DNA from: Gemmatimonadota bacterium
GTDB lineage: Bacteria > Gemmatimonadota > Gemmatimonadetes > Gemmatimonadales > Gemmatimonadaceae
Direction of reading: 5' to 3'
DNA: 39,342 nucleotides
NCBI GenBank assembly: GCA_027622655.1
Contig: JAQBYI010000030.1
Location: 1-39,342, forward strand
Shown here: positions 31,682-39,342 of the stretch, in pieces
How the letters are laid out: each line of letters begins with the position of its first letter
Numbering within the stretch: the stretch's first letter is position 1
Translations under genes and position numbers: made by a program
The notes under the pieces: model-generated
The model's database searches: none
Seen by the model: only the letters and a program-made list of their open reading frames with translations
Told to the model about the DNA's origin: nothing

Positions 31682-32995
31682 CTATCCGTCGCCAATCATC
31701 TCATTCACCGCTCCAATAAGCGCATCCATCTCGAACGGTTTCTGGAGCGCTTTTACAGTCCCTCCCGGCAACCCGGACCACGATATGTCACCGTGCACAA
31801 AGCCCGACATGTACACAACGCGCACGGCTGGGTTGTGTGCGGCAATCTGCTCAATCATCCGCATCCCAGTCATCGCCGGCATGATCACATCAGAAACGAT
31901 CACCGCCGGACGGTCCTCTGGTGCCGCATCGACGTATCGCTTGATGGCTGCCGCCGGGCTCTCCGTATCCCAGACACGAAAACCGTGGCCGGCAAGGATC
32001 CCTTTCACCGCGCTGCGCACCGCGGCATCGTCGTCCACCAGGTACACCAATCGCGGACCTGGCGCCGACGCGGCTCCTCCGTCAGCGGCGTGGTCGCGCT
32101 CTGCATCGGCGGTGCGCTGTGCGATTGCGGCCCGCGCAACCTTGTCCGGAGCAACCGCCACCGAGTCACGCCCGCTCTCCTTGGCCCGGAACAGCGCGCG
32201 GTCGGCTGCACCAATGAGCAGCTCGTACGAACCCATGCCCGCTTCGTACGTTCCGATCCCCGCGCTCACAGTCTGACGGCCCCATGAGAACGGGATGTCA
32301 CGCATCTGGTCGAGCACGCGCTGCGCGAAGAGCTGGGCGGCTGGCGTGTCTGCTTCGCGGAGTACCGTAATGAACTGACCGCCGCCGTATCGCGCGGACA
32401 GGTTCTCCTTTCGGGTGTTCGCCTGCAGCACTTTCGCGAATGCGCGGATCACGGCGTCACCAGACGGCTGACCGAGTCGCTTGTTGACCGCATCCAGACG
32501 ATCGATATCGAAAATGATGACCGCCAGGTCACGCCCGCGGGCCGCAGCCGCAAACTCCTGCTCGATCGACTTGTCCACGTATCCCCGATTGGGGAGGCCG
32601 GTGAGGCGGTCCACCAATGCAGTCGCGTCAGCGGTGCGTCGCTCTCGATACAGCATCTCGACAAGAACGACCATTCCGATCAGAACGCCCAGGTAGAGGC
32701 CCGGACTGGTCGCCGGTAGCGAGTCGAGCGACTCGGCCGGATCGAGCGCTGCAACACTCGCCTGAATCCCGGCGATTGCGGCCATGCTCGCCGCGAGCGC
32801 AACGGCAGCGCCCCCAAGCCCTCGAAAGTACGCCAGCAGGAACGCAGGAATAACCGCAGTGATCCAGATCAGTACGCCGAGGCCGATGTCGCGTTCGGGA
32901 AACACGAACGCACTTCCGATCGCGATCGCCGCGATGAGGATCGAGCCGCCGAACGCGACCCGCGGGATTGGCTGCTGCTTCAGTTCAACCGGCAT
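31682..32995 (-). CDS. Membrane GGDEF-like protein with C-terminal receiver domain
   Basis: The 437-residue protein has about four membrane segments (about 13-115), a GGDEF-fold domain (about 125-285) and a receiver domain (about 315-435). The active-site motif is GGGQF (204-208) in place of GGDEF, and the upstream metal-binding segment FDIDRLDAVN is kept, so cyclase activity is doubtful. The receiver keeps the acidic pocket (VDDD near 320-323), phospho-acceptor D369 in VSDVIMP and K419 in LQKPF. The receiver at the C-terminus, after the GGDEF domain, is the reverse of the usual order. It may act as a c-di-GMP-binding or phospho-signalling relay. Confidence 0.82.
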   Translation of the reverse strand: MPVELKQQPIPRVAFGGSILIAAIAIGSAFVFPERDIGLGVLIWITAVIPAFLLAYFRGLGGAAVALAASMAAIAGIQASVAALDPAESLDSLPATSPGLYLGVLIGMVVLVEMLYRERRTADATALVDRLTGLPNRGYVDKSIEQEFAAAARGRDLAVIIFDIDRLDAVNKRLGQPSGDAVIRAFAKVLQANTRKENLSARYGGGQFITVLREADTPAAQLFAQRVLDQMRDIPFSWGRQTVSAGIGTYEAGMGSYELLIGAADRALFRAKESGRDSVAVAPDKVARAAIAQRTADAERDHAADGGAASAPGPRLVYLVDDDAAVRSAVKGILAGHGFRVWDTESPAAAIKRYVDAAPEDRPAVIVSDVIMPAMTGMRMIEQIAAHNPAVRVVYMSGFVHGDISWSGLPGGTVKALQKPFEMDALIGAVNEMIGDG

Positions 32996-33035
32996 GTGTC
33001 GTCGATTGGAGGGACCTGCAATCTACGATCCGCGC

Positions 33036-33422
33036 CTACGGCATATACGCGATGCAATCGATCTCGACGCGAAGACCCTCGCCCGGGAGCCCGGCGGCTT
33101 GAATCGTCGTGCGGGCCGGACGATGATCCCCGAACATCCGTGAATACACCGCGTTCATCGCCGAAAACTCCTTCATGTCCATGAGGAACACGCCGCAGCG
33201 GAGCACGTACTTGAGGTCCGAGCCTGCTGCCTGAAGAATCGTCTGCACGTTCTTGAGGCATTGCTCGGTCTGCTCGCCGGGGTCGGCGCTGACGATTTTG
33301 CCGGTGGCTGGATCCACGGCGCCCTGACCGGAAACGAACACGAGGCGCTCGAATCCCATTCCCGGTGAATACGGGCCGACGGGCGCGGGGAGGTTGGCGG
33401 CTTGGACGGGACGGTGAGTCAT
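33036..33422 (-). CDS. RidA-family enamine/imine deaminase
   Basis: The 128-residue protein has the Rid features APVGPYSPG, FVSGQGAVDP, the ECLKNVQTILQAAGS-like helix and an Arg in HRPARTTIQ at the imino-acid site, ending in RVEIDCIA. Rid proteins release ammonia from reactive enamines and imines made by PLP enzymes. It has no signal peptide, unlike the MBL-fused Rid domain at 10883-11263. It lies 40 bp upstream of the GGDEF-receiver gene on the same strand. Confidence 0.9.
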   Translation of the reverse strand: MTHRPVQAANLPAPVGPYSPGMGFERLVFVSGQGAVDPATGKIVSADPGEQTEQCLKNVQTILQAAGSDLKYVLRCGVFLMDMKEFSAMNAVYSRMFGDHRPARTTIQAAGLPGEGLRVEIDCIAYMP

Positions 33423-33596
33423 GATCCTCTCGGTGGGGAGTACGAGGCATATTCAGTATCATGTGCCGCAGCGGCATCCTGCAAGCGGTACGCTTCCGAC
33501 GCTGCAATTGCGGAGTCCCCAACGAATGCCGCGAGCGCGCAACCGTCGCCGCGCGTATGGGGTACGGAACGAAGACTCATCCCCACAGGAGTAGAG
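33423..33596. promoter_or_regulatory. Divergent promoter region between ridA-like and doxX-like genes
   Basis: The 174 bp must hold promoters for both genes. No strong -35/-10 pair or operator could be picked by eye. Confidence 0.35.
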
Positions 33597-33998
33597 ATGT
33601 CGAATTCGGGAATTGCCGCGCGCTGGAGCGCACTTGCCCCCTACCTGCAAAGCGCCCTGCGCATCATGGCCGGGTTCTCGTTCATGCTGCACGGCACACT
33701 CAAGCTCTTCGCCTTTCCCGGTGGCGAGAATACGGTGACGCTTATGTCGCAACGCGGACTCGCTGGAGTTCTCGAGGCGTTCGGCGGCGCGCTGATGCTC
33801 CTCGGACTCTTCACACGACCGGTCGCCTTCCTGCTCGCCGGCGAAATGGCCGTGGCATATTTTCAGGCGCACTTTCCACGCAGCTTCTGGCCGGTACAGA
33901 ACGGCGGCGAGGCGGCATTGCTCTTCTGCTTCATCTGGCTCTATTTCTCAGCAGCCGGACCGGGCCCGTTGAGCCTTGACGCGAAGCGCGGCAAGTAG
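33597..33998 (+). CDS. DoxX-family membrane protein
   Basis: The 133-residue protein has four helices with the DoxX pattern: ALRIMAGFSFMLHGTLKLF, GVLEAFGGALMLLGLFTRPV, AFLLAGEMAVAYFQAHFP and ALLFCFIWLYFSAAGPG, including the conserved HG and RPVAF positions. DoxX proteins are linked to membrane redox homeostasis. AGGAG precedes ATG 33597. It is transcribed divergently from the RidA gene over a 174-bp shared region. Confidence 0.9.
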   Translation: MSNSGIAARWSALAPYLQSALRIMAGFSFMLHGTLKLFAFPGGENTVTLMSQRGLAGVLEAFGGALMLLGLFTRPVAFLLAGEMAVAYFQAHFPRSFWPVQNGGEAALLFCFIWLYFSAAGPGPLSLDAKRGK

Positions 33999-34070
33999 TG
34001 CGCCACGCAGATTGGTCCTTCGCTGCACGTACGTGAAATAGACCAGGGAACCTGCACGAGCTGAGGCCAC

Positions 34071-36521
34071 ATGTTCTGGAACGACATTCGTTACGCAGTC
34101 CGCTCGCTCGCGCGAGCCCCCGGGTTCGCCGTCGCCGTGGTCCTTACACTCGGGCTGGGCATCGGCGCCAACACAGCCATCTTCAGCGTCGTCCGGGGCG
34201 TGCTCCTCAAACCGCTCCCGCATCGCGATGGTGAGCGGCTGGTCTACCTGCGGCATTCGGTGAGCGGTCCGGGCGGCGACAACATCGTGTTCTCCGTGCC
34301 CGAGATTGACGACTACCGGAACGCGGCACGCACGCTCGGCGGAATCGCCGAGTATTCCGCCATGACGTACACACTGCAGGGAGAGCGCGATGCAGTGCGC
34401 ATGACCGTTGGGCTCGTCACCGGCAACTACTTCAACGTGATGGGCCTCTCCACGATTCTCGGACGCCCGCTTACCGACGCCGATGACGGCACCAAAGTGC
34501 CGCCGGTGATGATCCTGACGCACGACTACTGGATGAAGCGGTTCGGCGGCGACAGCGGCATCGTGAACACTGACGTCCTGCTGGACGGCAGAGCCGTGAA
34601 GGTCGTCGGCGTGCTCCAACCCGCCCCGACCTTTCCGGCGCGTTTCGACGCCATTCTCAACATGGTCATCAGCGAGCACCACACCAGCGCACTCATGGTG
34701 CAGGGTCGAACGCACCGGATGACGGAGATGATCGCACGTCTCGCGCCGGGTGCCACCGTTGAGCAAGCCCGCGCGGAGGTCACCGACATTACGCGGCGCG
34801 CGGTGAGCGATCATCCCGACATGTACGACGCCGCATCGGGGTACCGTGTGACGCTCACGCCGTTTCAGGACGTACTCGGCGAAAAGGCGCGACTCACGCT
34901 CGGACTCCTCATGGGCGCGGCCGCGTTCGTGCTGATCATCTCGTGCGCCAACGTGGCCAACCTCACGCTGATGCGTGGCGTACGCCGAGAGCAGGAACTC
35001 GTCGTACGCGCAGCACTCGGCGCGGGTGCTGCGCGGCTCCGTCGACTGCTGCTCGCCGAGAATCTGGTGCTCGCCACGACCGGCGCCGCGCTCGGTCTCG
35101 TACTCGCCGTCGGTGTGCTACAACTCCTCGTGTCGCTCGCCGAACGCTACTCGCCGCGCGCCGGCGAGATTCAGCTCGATGGGATGGTGCTTGGTTTCAC
35201 GCTCGTGCTCACGCTCGCGGTCGCAGTCATCCTGTCATTCGTGCCGCGACTCACCAAGGAAGGGTCGCTCGGCGGATGGATTTCGGCCGGGGTCAACCGG
35301 ATGAGCGGCAGCGGCCGACGCCAGCGCCTGCAGCGCGCCCTCGTGGTGGCCCAGATCGCGGTTTCCGTCATGCTACTCACCGGCGCCGGCTTGCTGACGC
35401 GCACGATGGTTCGCCTGTCCGAAGTTGACACCGGGATGGACGCCGAACAGGTGCTTACTATGGAGGTGCCGCTGTCGGGCGGCGCCCGGTCCGACACGGC
35501 CGTGAAAGCGCTGTACGACCGCATGCGGCTCGAGGTGGCTGCGATTCCCGGAGTGAGCGAAGTGGGAATCGGTTCCGTCATGCCGCTACGCAACACCGGC
35601 GGGTTCATGCTCGATGTCAAGGCAGAAGGGCGCGCCGTAGCATCGGGCGAAGCGATACCACGCGCCGAGTTCCGCACGGCGAGTCCGGAATATTTTGACG
35701 CGGCAGGCATTCCTGTTCTGAAGGGAAACTCGTTTTCAACAACGGACCGGCTGGGCTCTGCACTCGTGGTGATCCTCAACAAGACACTCGCCGACCAGCT
35801 CTTCGGAGACATTGACCCCATTGGCCGGCGCGTGGCCTGGACCGGCGACGTGCTGCGCTTCATCGGCCTCAGCGGCGACTGGCGCACGGTCGTGGGCGTG
35901 GTCGGCGACACCAAGGACGGCGGACTGGACGCCGCGCCAGCGCCGGTGTTGTTCATGCCGTTCACGCAGGAAGCTGCGTTCTCGGGCGGCCTGGTCATTC
36001 GCGCCGGCGATGTGACGGCGGCGTCACTCGTGCCGGCGGCAACGCGACTCGTGCGCAGTATCGCGCCCACCGACCCCATCGAAAACATTCTCACGGTACC
36101 ACAGATTCGCGACGAGAGCGTCGCGCCTCGGCGCCTGAACGCATCGCTGGTGTCGTCGTTTGGCCTACTGGCGGTGATCATCGCCGCCGTCGGGATTGCC
36201 GGAGTGCTCGCGTTTTCCGTGAGCGCCCGCACGAACGAAATCGGCATTCGCATGAGCCTTGGCGCCGACAGCGGAAGAGTGCAACGGATGGTGCTTGCCG
36301 AAGGCGGCATATTGCTCGTCGCAGGACTGGTGCTCGGCATCGTTGGCGCGCTGTTCACCACGCGGCTCATCGAGGGCTTGCTGTTCGGCGTGGCTCCGAA
36401 CGACCCAGCCACGCTCGCACTCGTGGCGCTGGCAATGGGCGTGGTCGGATTGACGGCGTGCTGGTTCCCCGCGCACCGTGCGTCGAAGATTGATCCGTCA
36501 CGGGCGATGCGGGCCAACTAG
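34071..36521 (+). CDS. ADOP-family FtsX/MacB-type permease, intact
   Basis: The 816-residue protein has the ADOP layout: MFWNDIRYAVRSLARAPGF start, first helix (GLGIGANTAIFSV), MacB-like periplasmic domain (about 50-270), three helices (about 280-395), a second half starting RALVVAQIAVSVMLLTGAGL, a second periplasmic domain (about 440-680) and a final FtsX block with TNEIGIRMSLGAD and a SRAMRAN end. Such permeases work with a LolD/MacB ATPase in efflux or mechanotransmission, often of peptides or lipids. No complete ATPase is encoded next to it. Confidence 0.92.
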   Translation: MFWNDIRYAVRSLARAPGFAVAVVLTLGLGIGANTAIFSVVRGVLLKPLPHRDGERLVYLRHSVSGPGGDNIVFSVPEIDDYRNAARTLGGIAEYSAMTYTLQGERDAVRMTVGLVTGNYFNVMGLSTILGRPLTDADDGTKVPPVMILTHDYWMKRFGGDSGIVNTDVLLDGRAVKVVGVLQPAPTFPARFDAILNMVISEHHTSALMVQGRTHRMTEMIARLAPGATVEQARAEVTDITRRAVSDHPDMYDAASGYRVTLTPFQDVLGEKARLTLGLLMGAAAFVLIISCANVANLTLMRGVRREQELVVRAALGAGAARLRRLLLAENLVLATTGAALGLVLAVGVLQLLVSLAERYSPRAGEIQLDGMVLGFTLVLTLAVAVILSFVPRLTKEGSLGGWISAGVNRMSGSGRRQRLQRALVVAQIAVSVMLLTGAGLLTRTMVRLSEVDTGMDAEQVLTMEVPLSGGARSDTAVKALYDRMRLEVAAIPGVSEVGIGSVMPLRNTGGFMLDVKAEGRAVASGEAIPRAEFRTASPEYFDAAGIPVLKGNSFSTTDRLGSALVVILNKTLADQLFGDIDPIGRRVAWTGDVLRFIGLSGDWRTVVGVVGDTKDGGLDAAPAPVLFMPFTQEAAFSGGLVIRAGDVTAASLVPAATRLVRSIAPTDPIENILTVPQIRDESVAPRRLNASLVSSFGLLAVIIAAVGIAGVLAFSVSARTNEIGIRMSLGADSGRVQRMVLAEGGILLVAGLVLGIVGALFTTRLIEGLLFGVAPNDPATLALVALAMGVVGLTACWFPAHRASKIDPSRAMRAN

Positions 36522-36529
36522 CGCCGCAC

Positions 36530-36561
36530 AGCGCGCGCTCAGTGCGCGCTCAGCGTTTTTT
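36530..36561 (+). terminator. Possible terminator after the ADOP permease
   Basis: A perfect 7-bp stem AGCGCGC / GCGCGCT (36530-36536, 36544-36550) is followed, after five bases, by six T residues. The T-run is also the AAA-AAA lysine pair at the end of the convergent SET gene. The gap between stem and T-run weakens the case. Confidence 0.4.
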
Positions 36562-37017
36562 CGCGAGGATCGTACTTCGGCAGGTGGCCGCGCCACAGTG
36601 GCACGGAAACTTCCGCTTGGCCGCCGGCGTGTGCCGCTCCTCGAGAACGTACGCGTAGTCATAGGCGAGTTCCTCGCCCGGCGAGACATCGCGAATCGTC
36701 TCGATCCAGATACGCCCGTCTTCGATGACGGCATCGCAGTTCGGATCACATGAGTGATTGATCCACCGTGCGTCGTTTCCGCCCACAGATGCATCGATCA
36801 CCACGTCGTCGTCTATCGCGAAGAGGTACGTGTGGTGTCGCTCGCCTTCGACGTCGGGATAGCGGGCGTCGGACTGAGCTGTCGTGAGGCGCTCTCCCGC
36901 GTATTCGATTAAGCGCACACCGGCCGGAATCACCTGCGTCGCGAACGCACCGTGACCCTGGATAGGCGAACGGCGGACATCAAACGGTCGACTGGTGTCT
37001 TGTTTCTGCGCAGTCAT
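36550..37017 (-). CDS. SET-domain protein-lysine methyltransferase
   Basis: The 155-residue protein (from ATG 37017; an ATG 7 codons upstream is possible) starts with the SET-N motif VRRSPIQGHGAFA, has NHSCDPN and the catalytic ELAYDYAY segment, and ends with a post-SET CHCGAATCRS cysteine cluster that binds zinc. This is a complete SET plus post-SET unit. Bacterial members methylate lysines of unknown or histone-like proteins. Its 3' end meets that of the ADOP permease gene. Confidence 0.92.
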   Translation of the reverse strand: MTAQKQDTSRPFDVRRSPIQGHGAFATQVIPAGVRLIEYAGERLTTAQSDARYPDVEGERHHTYLFAIDDDVVIDASVGGNDARWINHSCDPNCDAVIEDGRIWIETIRDVSPGEELAYDYAYVLEERHTPAAKRKFPCHCGAATCRSTILAKKR

Positions 37018-37061
37018 CGGGCGAAAGGTAGCGGCCACGTCGTTCGCGTAACTTCTTGGGC

Positions 37062-37589
37062 ATGAACCTGCTCTTCCGCCTCATCTGGACGGCCATAGCC
37101 CGCCGCTGGCGCGCCGCCGTGCCGCCACTCGGCCCGTGTGCGACACCCTTTCGCGTATTGCCGACCGACCTCGACGTGCTCTTTCACGTCAACAACGGCG
37201 TCTATCTCTCGATGATGGACGTCGCGCGCGTGGACCTGATGTACCGCGCCGGCTTGATGGGCAGGCTCACCGCGCGTCGGTGGTACCCGGTCGTGGTGGC
37301 CGAAACGATCCGGTTCAGGAAATCACTGCAGTTGTTCGATCGGTTCACAATCGACACGCGGGTAATCGGCTGGGACGAAAAGGCGTTGCTGCTTCAGCAG
37401 GATTTCGTCAGGCGTGGCGAAGTGATCGCCACCGCGACCGTGCGATCACGGTTTCTGATTCGCGGCGGCGGGTCTGTTGCGCCAAGCGATCTGGCCGTAC
37501 TCGCCAGCGAACCAGCGGTGTCGCCACCGCTGAGCGAAGCAGTGGCGCGGTGGAACGCCGACCAGGCCAGCGATCGCTCCGCTACCTAA
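37062..37589 (+). CDS. Acyl-CoA thioesterase-like hotdog protein
   Basis: The 175-residue protein has an N-terminal basic hydrophobic helix (MNLLFRLIWTAIARRW) and a hotdog domain with PTDLDVLFHVNNGVYLSMMD, which carries the catalytic-type Asp and His-Asn-Asn region of 4HBT thioesterases, followed by ETIRFRKSLQLFDRFTIDT. It likely cleaves acyl thioesters. The start could also be TTG 37056. It is divergent from the SET gene and overlaps the DUF4399 gene tail to tail by 8 bp. Confidence 0.82.
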   Translation: MNLLFRLIWTAIARRWRAAVPPLGPCATPFRVLPTDLDVLFHVNNGVYLSMMDVARVDLMYRAGLMGRLTARRWYPVVVAETIRFRKSLQLFDRFTIDTRVIGWDEKALLLQQDFVRRGEVIATATVRSRFLIRGGGSVAPSDLAVLASEPAVSPPLSEAVARWNADQASDRSAT

Positions 37590-37998
37590 CGGTGATCGTG
37601 ATCGGCTTGGACACGAGGTCCGGGCCGATCACCTTGTGATCCATATCGCCGAGCACAAGGCGCAACGTGTGCCTTCCGGGCGGCAGGGTGATCTTCGTTT
37701 CGATCAACCCCGTACCGTAGTGCAGGTTTACCGCGTCCTTCGGGATCAACTCGCCGGTCGCCGGCGCGTCCATGTCCACGACGATGTGGAAGTGGCCCGT
37801 CATCGAGGCGTTGATGCCTGCAGGCGCGACACCATAGTTGCGGAGGCCGAACACGACGTCGAACGTCGAGCTCACCGTAGCATTGTTCACCGGGGCACGG
37901 AAGAAGATCTCCGGCTTTGGCATCGGCTGAGCTGGCGCGGACTGCGCGGCTGCAACCAGCGGCGCAAAGATTGCGAGCAATAGCAGACGACGAATCAC
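37582..37998 (-). CDS. Secreted DUF4399 protein
   Basis: GTG 37998 with AGGAG upstream gives a 138-residue protein with signal peptide (RLLLLAIFAPLVAAAQ) and the DUF4399 pattern: FFRAPVNNATVSSTFDVVFG, GHFHIVVDMDAP, an ITLPPGRHTLRLVLGD strand and a final PITITVR. DUF4399 proteins are small secreted beta-sandwich proteins of unknown role. Confidence 0.85.
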   Translation of the reverse strand: MIRRLLLLAIFAPLVAAAQSAPAQPMPKPEIFFRAPVNNATVSSTFDVVFGLRNYGVAPAGINASMTGHFHIVVDMDAPATGELIPKDAVNLHYGTGLIETKITLPPGRHTLRLVLGDMDHKVIGPDLVSKPITITVR

Positions 37999-38134
37999 GT
38001 GGCGCTCCTGACGGTGTGGCGGACGATCGGCATTTCGCATGCCTGCATGACAAATATGGTACTTCAGGCCTGAACGCGCTGCGGGCCGGCCGGCGCAGAA
38101 GCACCTACCGGCCCGCCGACGCAAGATGGAGTAT

Positions 38135-38925
38135 TCAGTCCGCTCGGAGCGCCACCAACGGATCTATCAGCGTCGCGCGCCTGGCGGGCACGAGACAGGC
38201 GATCAGCGCCACCGTGCCGAGCACCGCCACCACGCCGCCGAAGATCAACGGGTCGCGCGGTTGCACGTCGAACAGAATGACCTGCATGAACTGAGCGACG
38301 CCCGCCGCGAGTCCGAGCCCAAGCACCATTCCCACCGCGACCTGCACGATGCCTTGGCGAAATATCATCCCGACCACGTCGCGTGATTGCGCGCCCAGTG
38401 CCATCCGGATGCCCACCTCACGCACGCGCCGGCTCACCGAGAACGACATCACGGCATACAACCCGATCGATGCCAGGAAGAGCGCGATGAATCCGAAGAT
38501 CATGAACATCGTGCCGAAGACGCGAATGAACCACGTGGGCCGGGCCAGCGCCTCCTCCATCGAATAGATCCAGTACATCGGGATGTCGGGATTCAGCGAT
38601 GCGACGGCCGAACGCACTTGCCCCGTGATCGCCATCGGCGGTCCGGCCGTGGCGACAGCAACGTAGACAAAATTCGAGTGGTTTTGCGTCAATGGCATGT
38701 AGTACTCGGGCGTCCTTGGCCGGTCCTGCCGTCCGCTGAAGCCGGTCGGCACCACGCCGACGATCGTCCTCCACGGCTCCGTGCTCTTCAGGCCGCCGGG
38801 GCGGATTCGTTTTCCGAGCGGATCCTTGCCGCCGAGGTGCTGGTCCACGAACATCTGGTTCACGACCGCGACGGGATCGGTGTCAACGCGGTCGCTGGCA
38901 AGTATGCCGCGTCCCTGCAGCACGC
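38135..38925 (-). pseudogene. 5'-truncated ADOP permease
   Basis: About 262 codons encode the second half of an ADOP permease: end of a MacB-like periplasmic domain (VAVVNQMFVDQHLGGKDPLG, TPEYYMPLTQ) and the last FtsX block with REVGIRMALGAQ and a final DPLVALRAD. The first half is missing. The frame continues upstream without a stop into a transposase fragment at about 38926, so the N-terminal membrane anchor and first FtsX block are lost. Confidence 0.85.
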
Positions 38926-39342
38926 TCGTGCGCGCGAGTCCGAACGCTTCGGGCACCGCCTCGGCCGCCGCCCGATACTCGCGCGTCGAGATGCCGGCCA
39001 GCACGCGGCGGAAGAGCCCCACGTCCCCAGCCCGCGGCGTCTGGAGCGCGTGGTACGTCGCGAGTGGCACTTCCCGCCCCATCGCGCGATCGCGCACGCG
39101 CGGCACGTGGACGGCGAGCTTCTGATCAGCAAGAAAGACGGACCCGCGTTGGCCGCCCCATCGCACGAGGGCCGAGGGGCCGTCGCCATGGGCATAGCGC
39201 GGGCCGGCGAGCCGCGTGACTTCCTGCTGCAGCGCGTCCTCGACCGCTTGAAGCCCGAGCGGGATGAGCGCTTGAATCATCGCGACGACCGCCGCGTCGG
39301 CCGGCATCGCCTCCAGTGGCGCGATCACGCGCGACTGGTTCT
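38926..39342 (-). mobile_element. IS256-type transposase N-terminal fragment, 5' end off the window
   Basis: About 135 codons from GTG 39328 (the frame stays open to the window edge) encode LIPLGLQAVEDALQQEVTRL, then GSVFLADQKLAVHVPRVRDR, REVPLATYHALQTPRAGDVG and AAEAVPEAFGLARTSV, as in IS256-family (mutator) transposases. The DDE catalytic core, which lies further downstream in complete enzymes, is missing. At about 38926 the sequence switches in frame to the ADOP permease, so an IS insertion followed by deletion probably cut both genes. No terminal repeat was identified. Confidence 0.78.

Overview
The window is GC-rich and densely coded. It carries secreted metallopeptidases (M1, M24, M28), PadR/'permease prefix' genes, ADOP-type FtsX/MacB permeases, a subclass B3-type metallo-beta-lactamase and many small secreted proteins of unknown function. 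From family knowledge this mix best fits Gemmatimonadota or a similar soil phylum. No rRNA, tRNA, CRISPR array or replication origin was recognised.

Layout. 1-750: an integron-like segment in which one promoterless methyltransferase-family gene lies between two attC-like stem sites, with no integrase in view, followed by an ABC-ATPase fragment. 1071-4249 (-): an M1 and an M24 peptidase overlapping by 4 bp. 4250-4713: a non-coding stretch with inverted repeats and a promoter/operator for the brnT-brnA toxin-antitoxin pair (4714-5320), closed by a terminator. 5320-8966: a damaged membrane-protein gene, a 5'-truncated PadR gene, a permease-prefix membrane protein, a B3-type lactamase and a secreted plug-like protein. 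9061-12841: a broken GGDEF gene, a secreted MBL-fold/Rid fusion, an FG-GAP protein and a DoxX protein. 12851-14983: an SGNH-hydrolase remnant meets a truncated amidohydrolase tail to tail, then a saccharopine-dehydrogenase-like reductase. 15031-21909 (-): M28 peptidase, channel-like membrane protein, amino-acid permease with USP domains, D-2-hydroxyacid dehydrogenase and a YbdK-type ligase. 21998-22531: ferredoxin-domain remnant. 22699-28430 (+): agmatinase-type enzyme coupled to a voltage-gated K+ channel, NfeD protease coupled to a slipin, dodecin, serine hydrolase. 28557-34000: SRPBCC, DUF2007-like, Clp-N, O-methyltransferase (amber-interrupted), a degenerate GGDEF-REC protein, RidA and DoxX. 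34071-39342: an intact ADOP permease, SET methyltransferase, thioesterase, DUF4399 protein, and a chimera of an IS256-type transposase N-terminus with an ADOP permease C-terminus.

Two themes stand out. The first is the attC pair: both sites share the same stem geometry, including two unpaired left-arm bases at matching positions. The second is that broken or spliced genes are unusually common: ABC, PadR, GGDEF, SGNH, amidohydrolase, ferredoxin, DUF1579-like, O-methyltransferase and ADOP/transposase. Several of these are joined in frame to unrelated sequence. This could be real genome decay in a mobile-element-rich region or errors in a metagenome assembly; the sequence alone does not decide. 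No clearly new multi-gene defence or biosynthetic system was seen. The best novelty candidates are the integrase-less cassette and the secreted MBL-Rid fusion.
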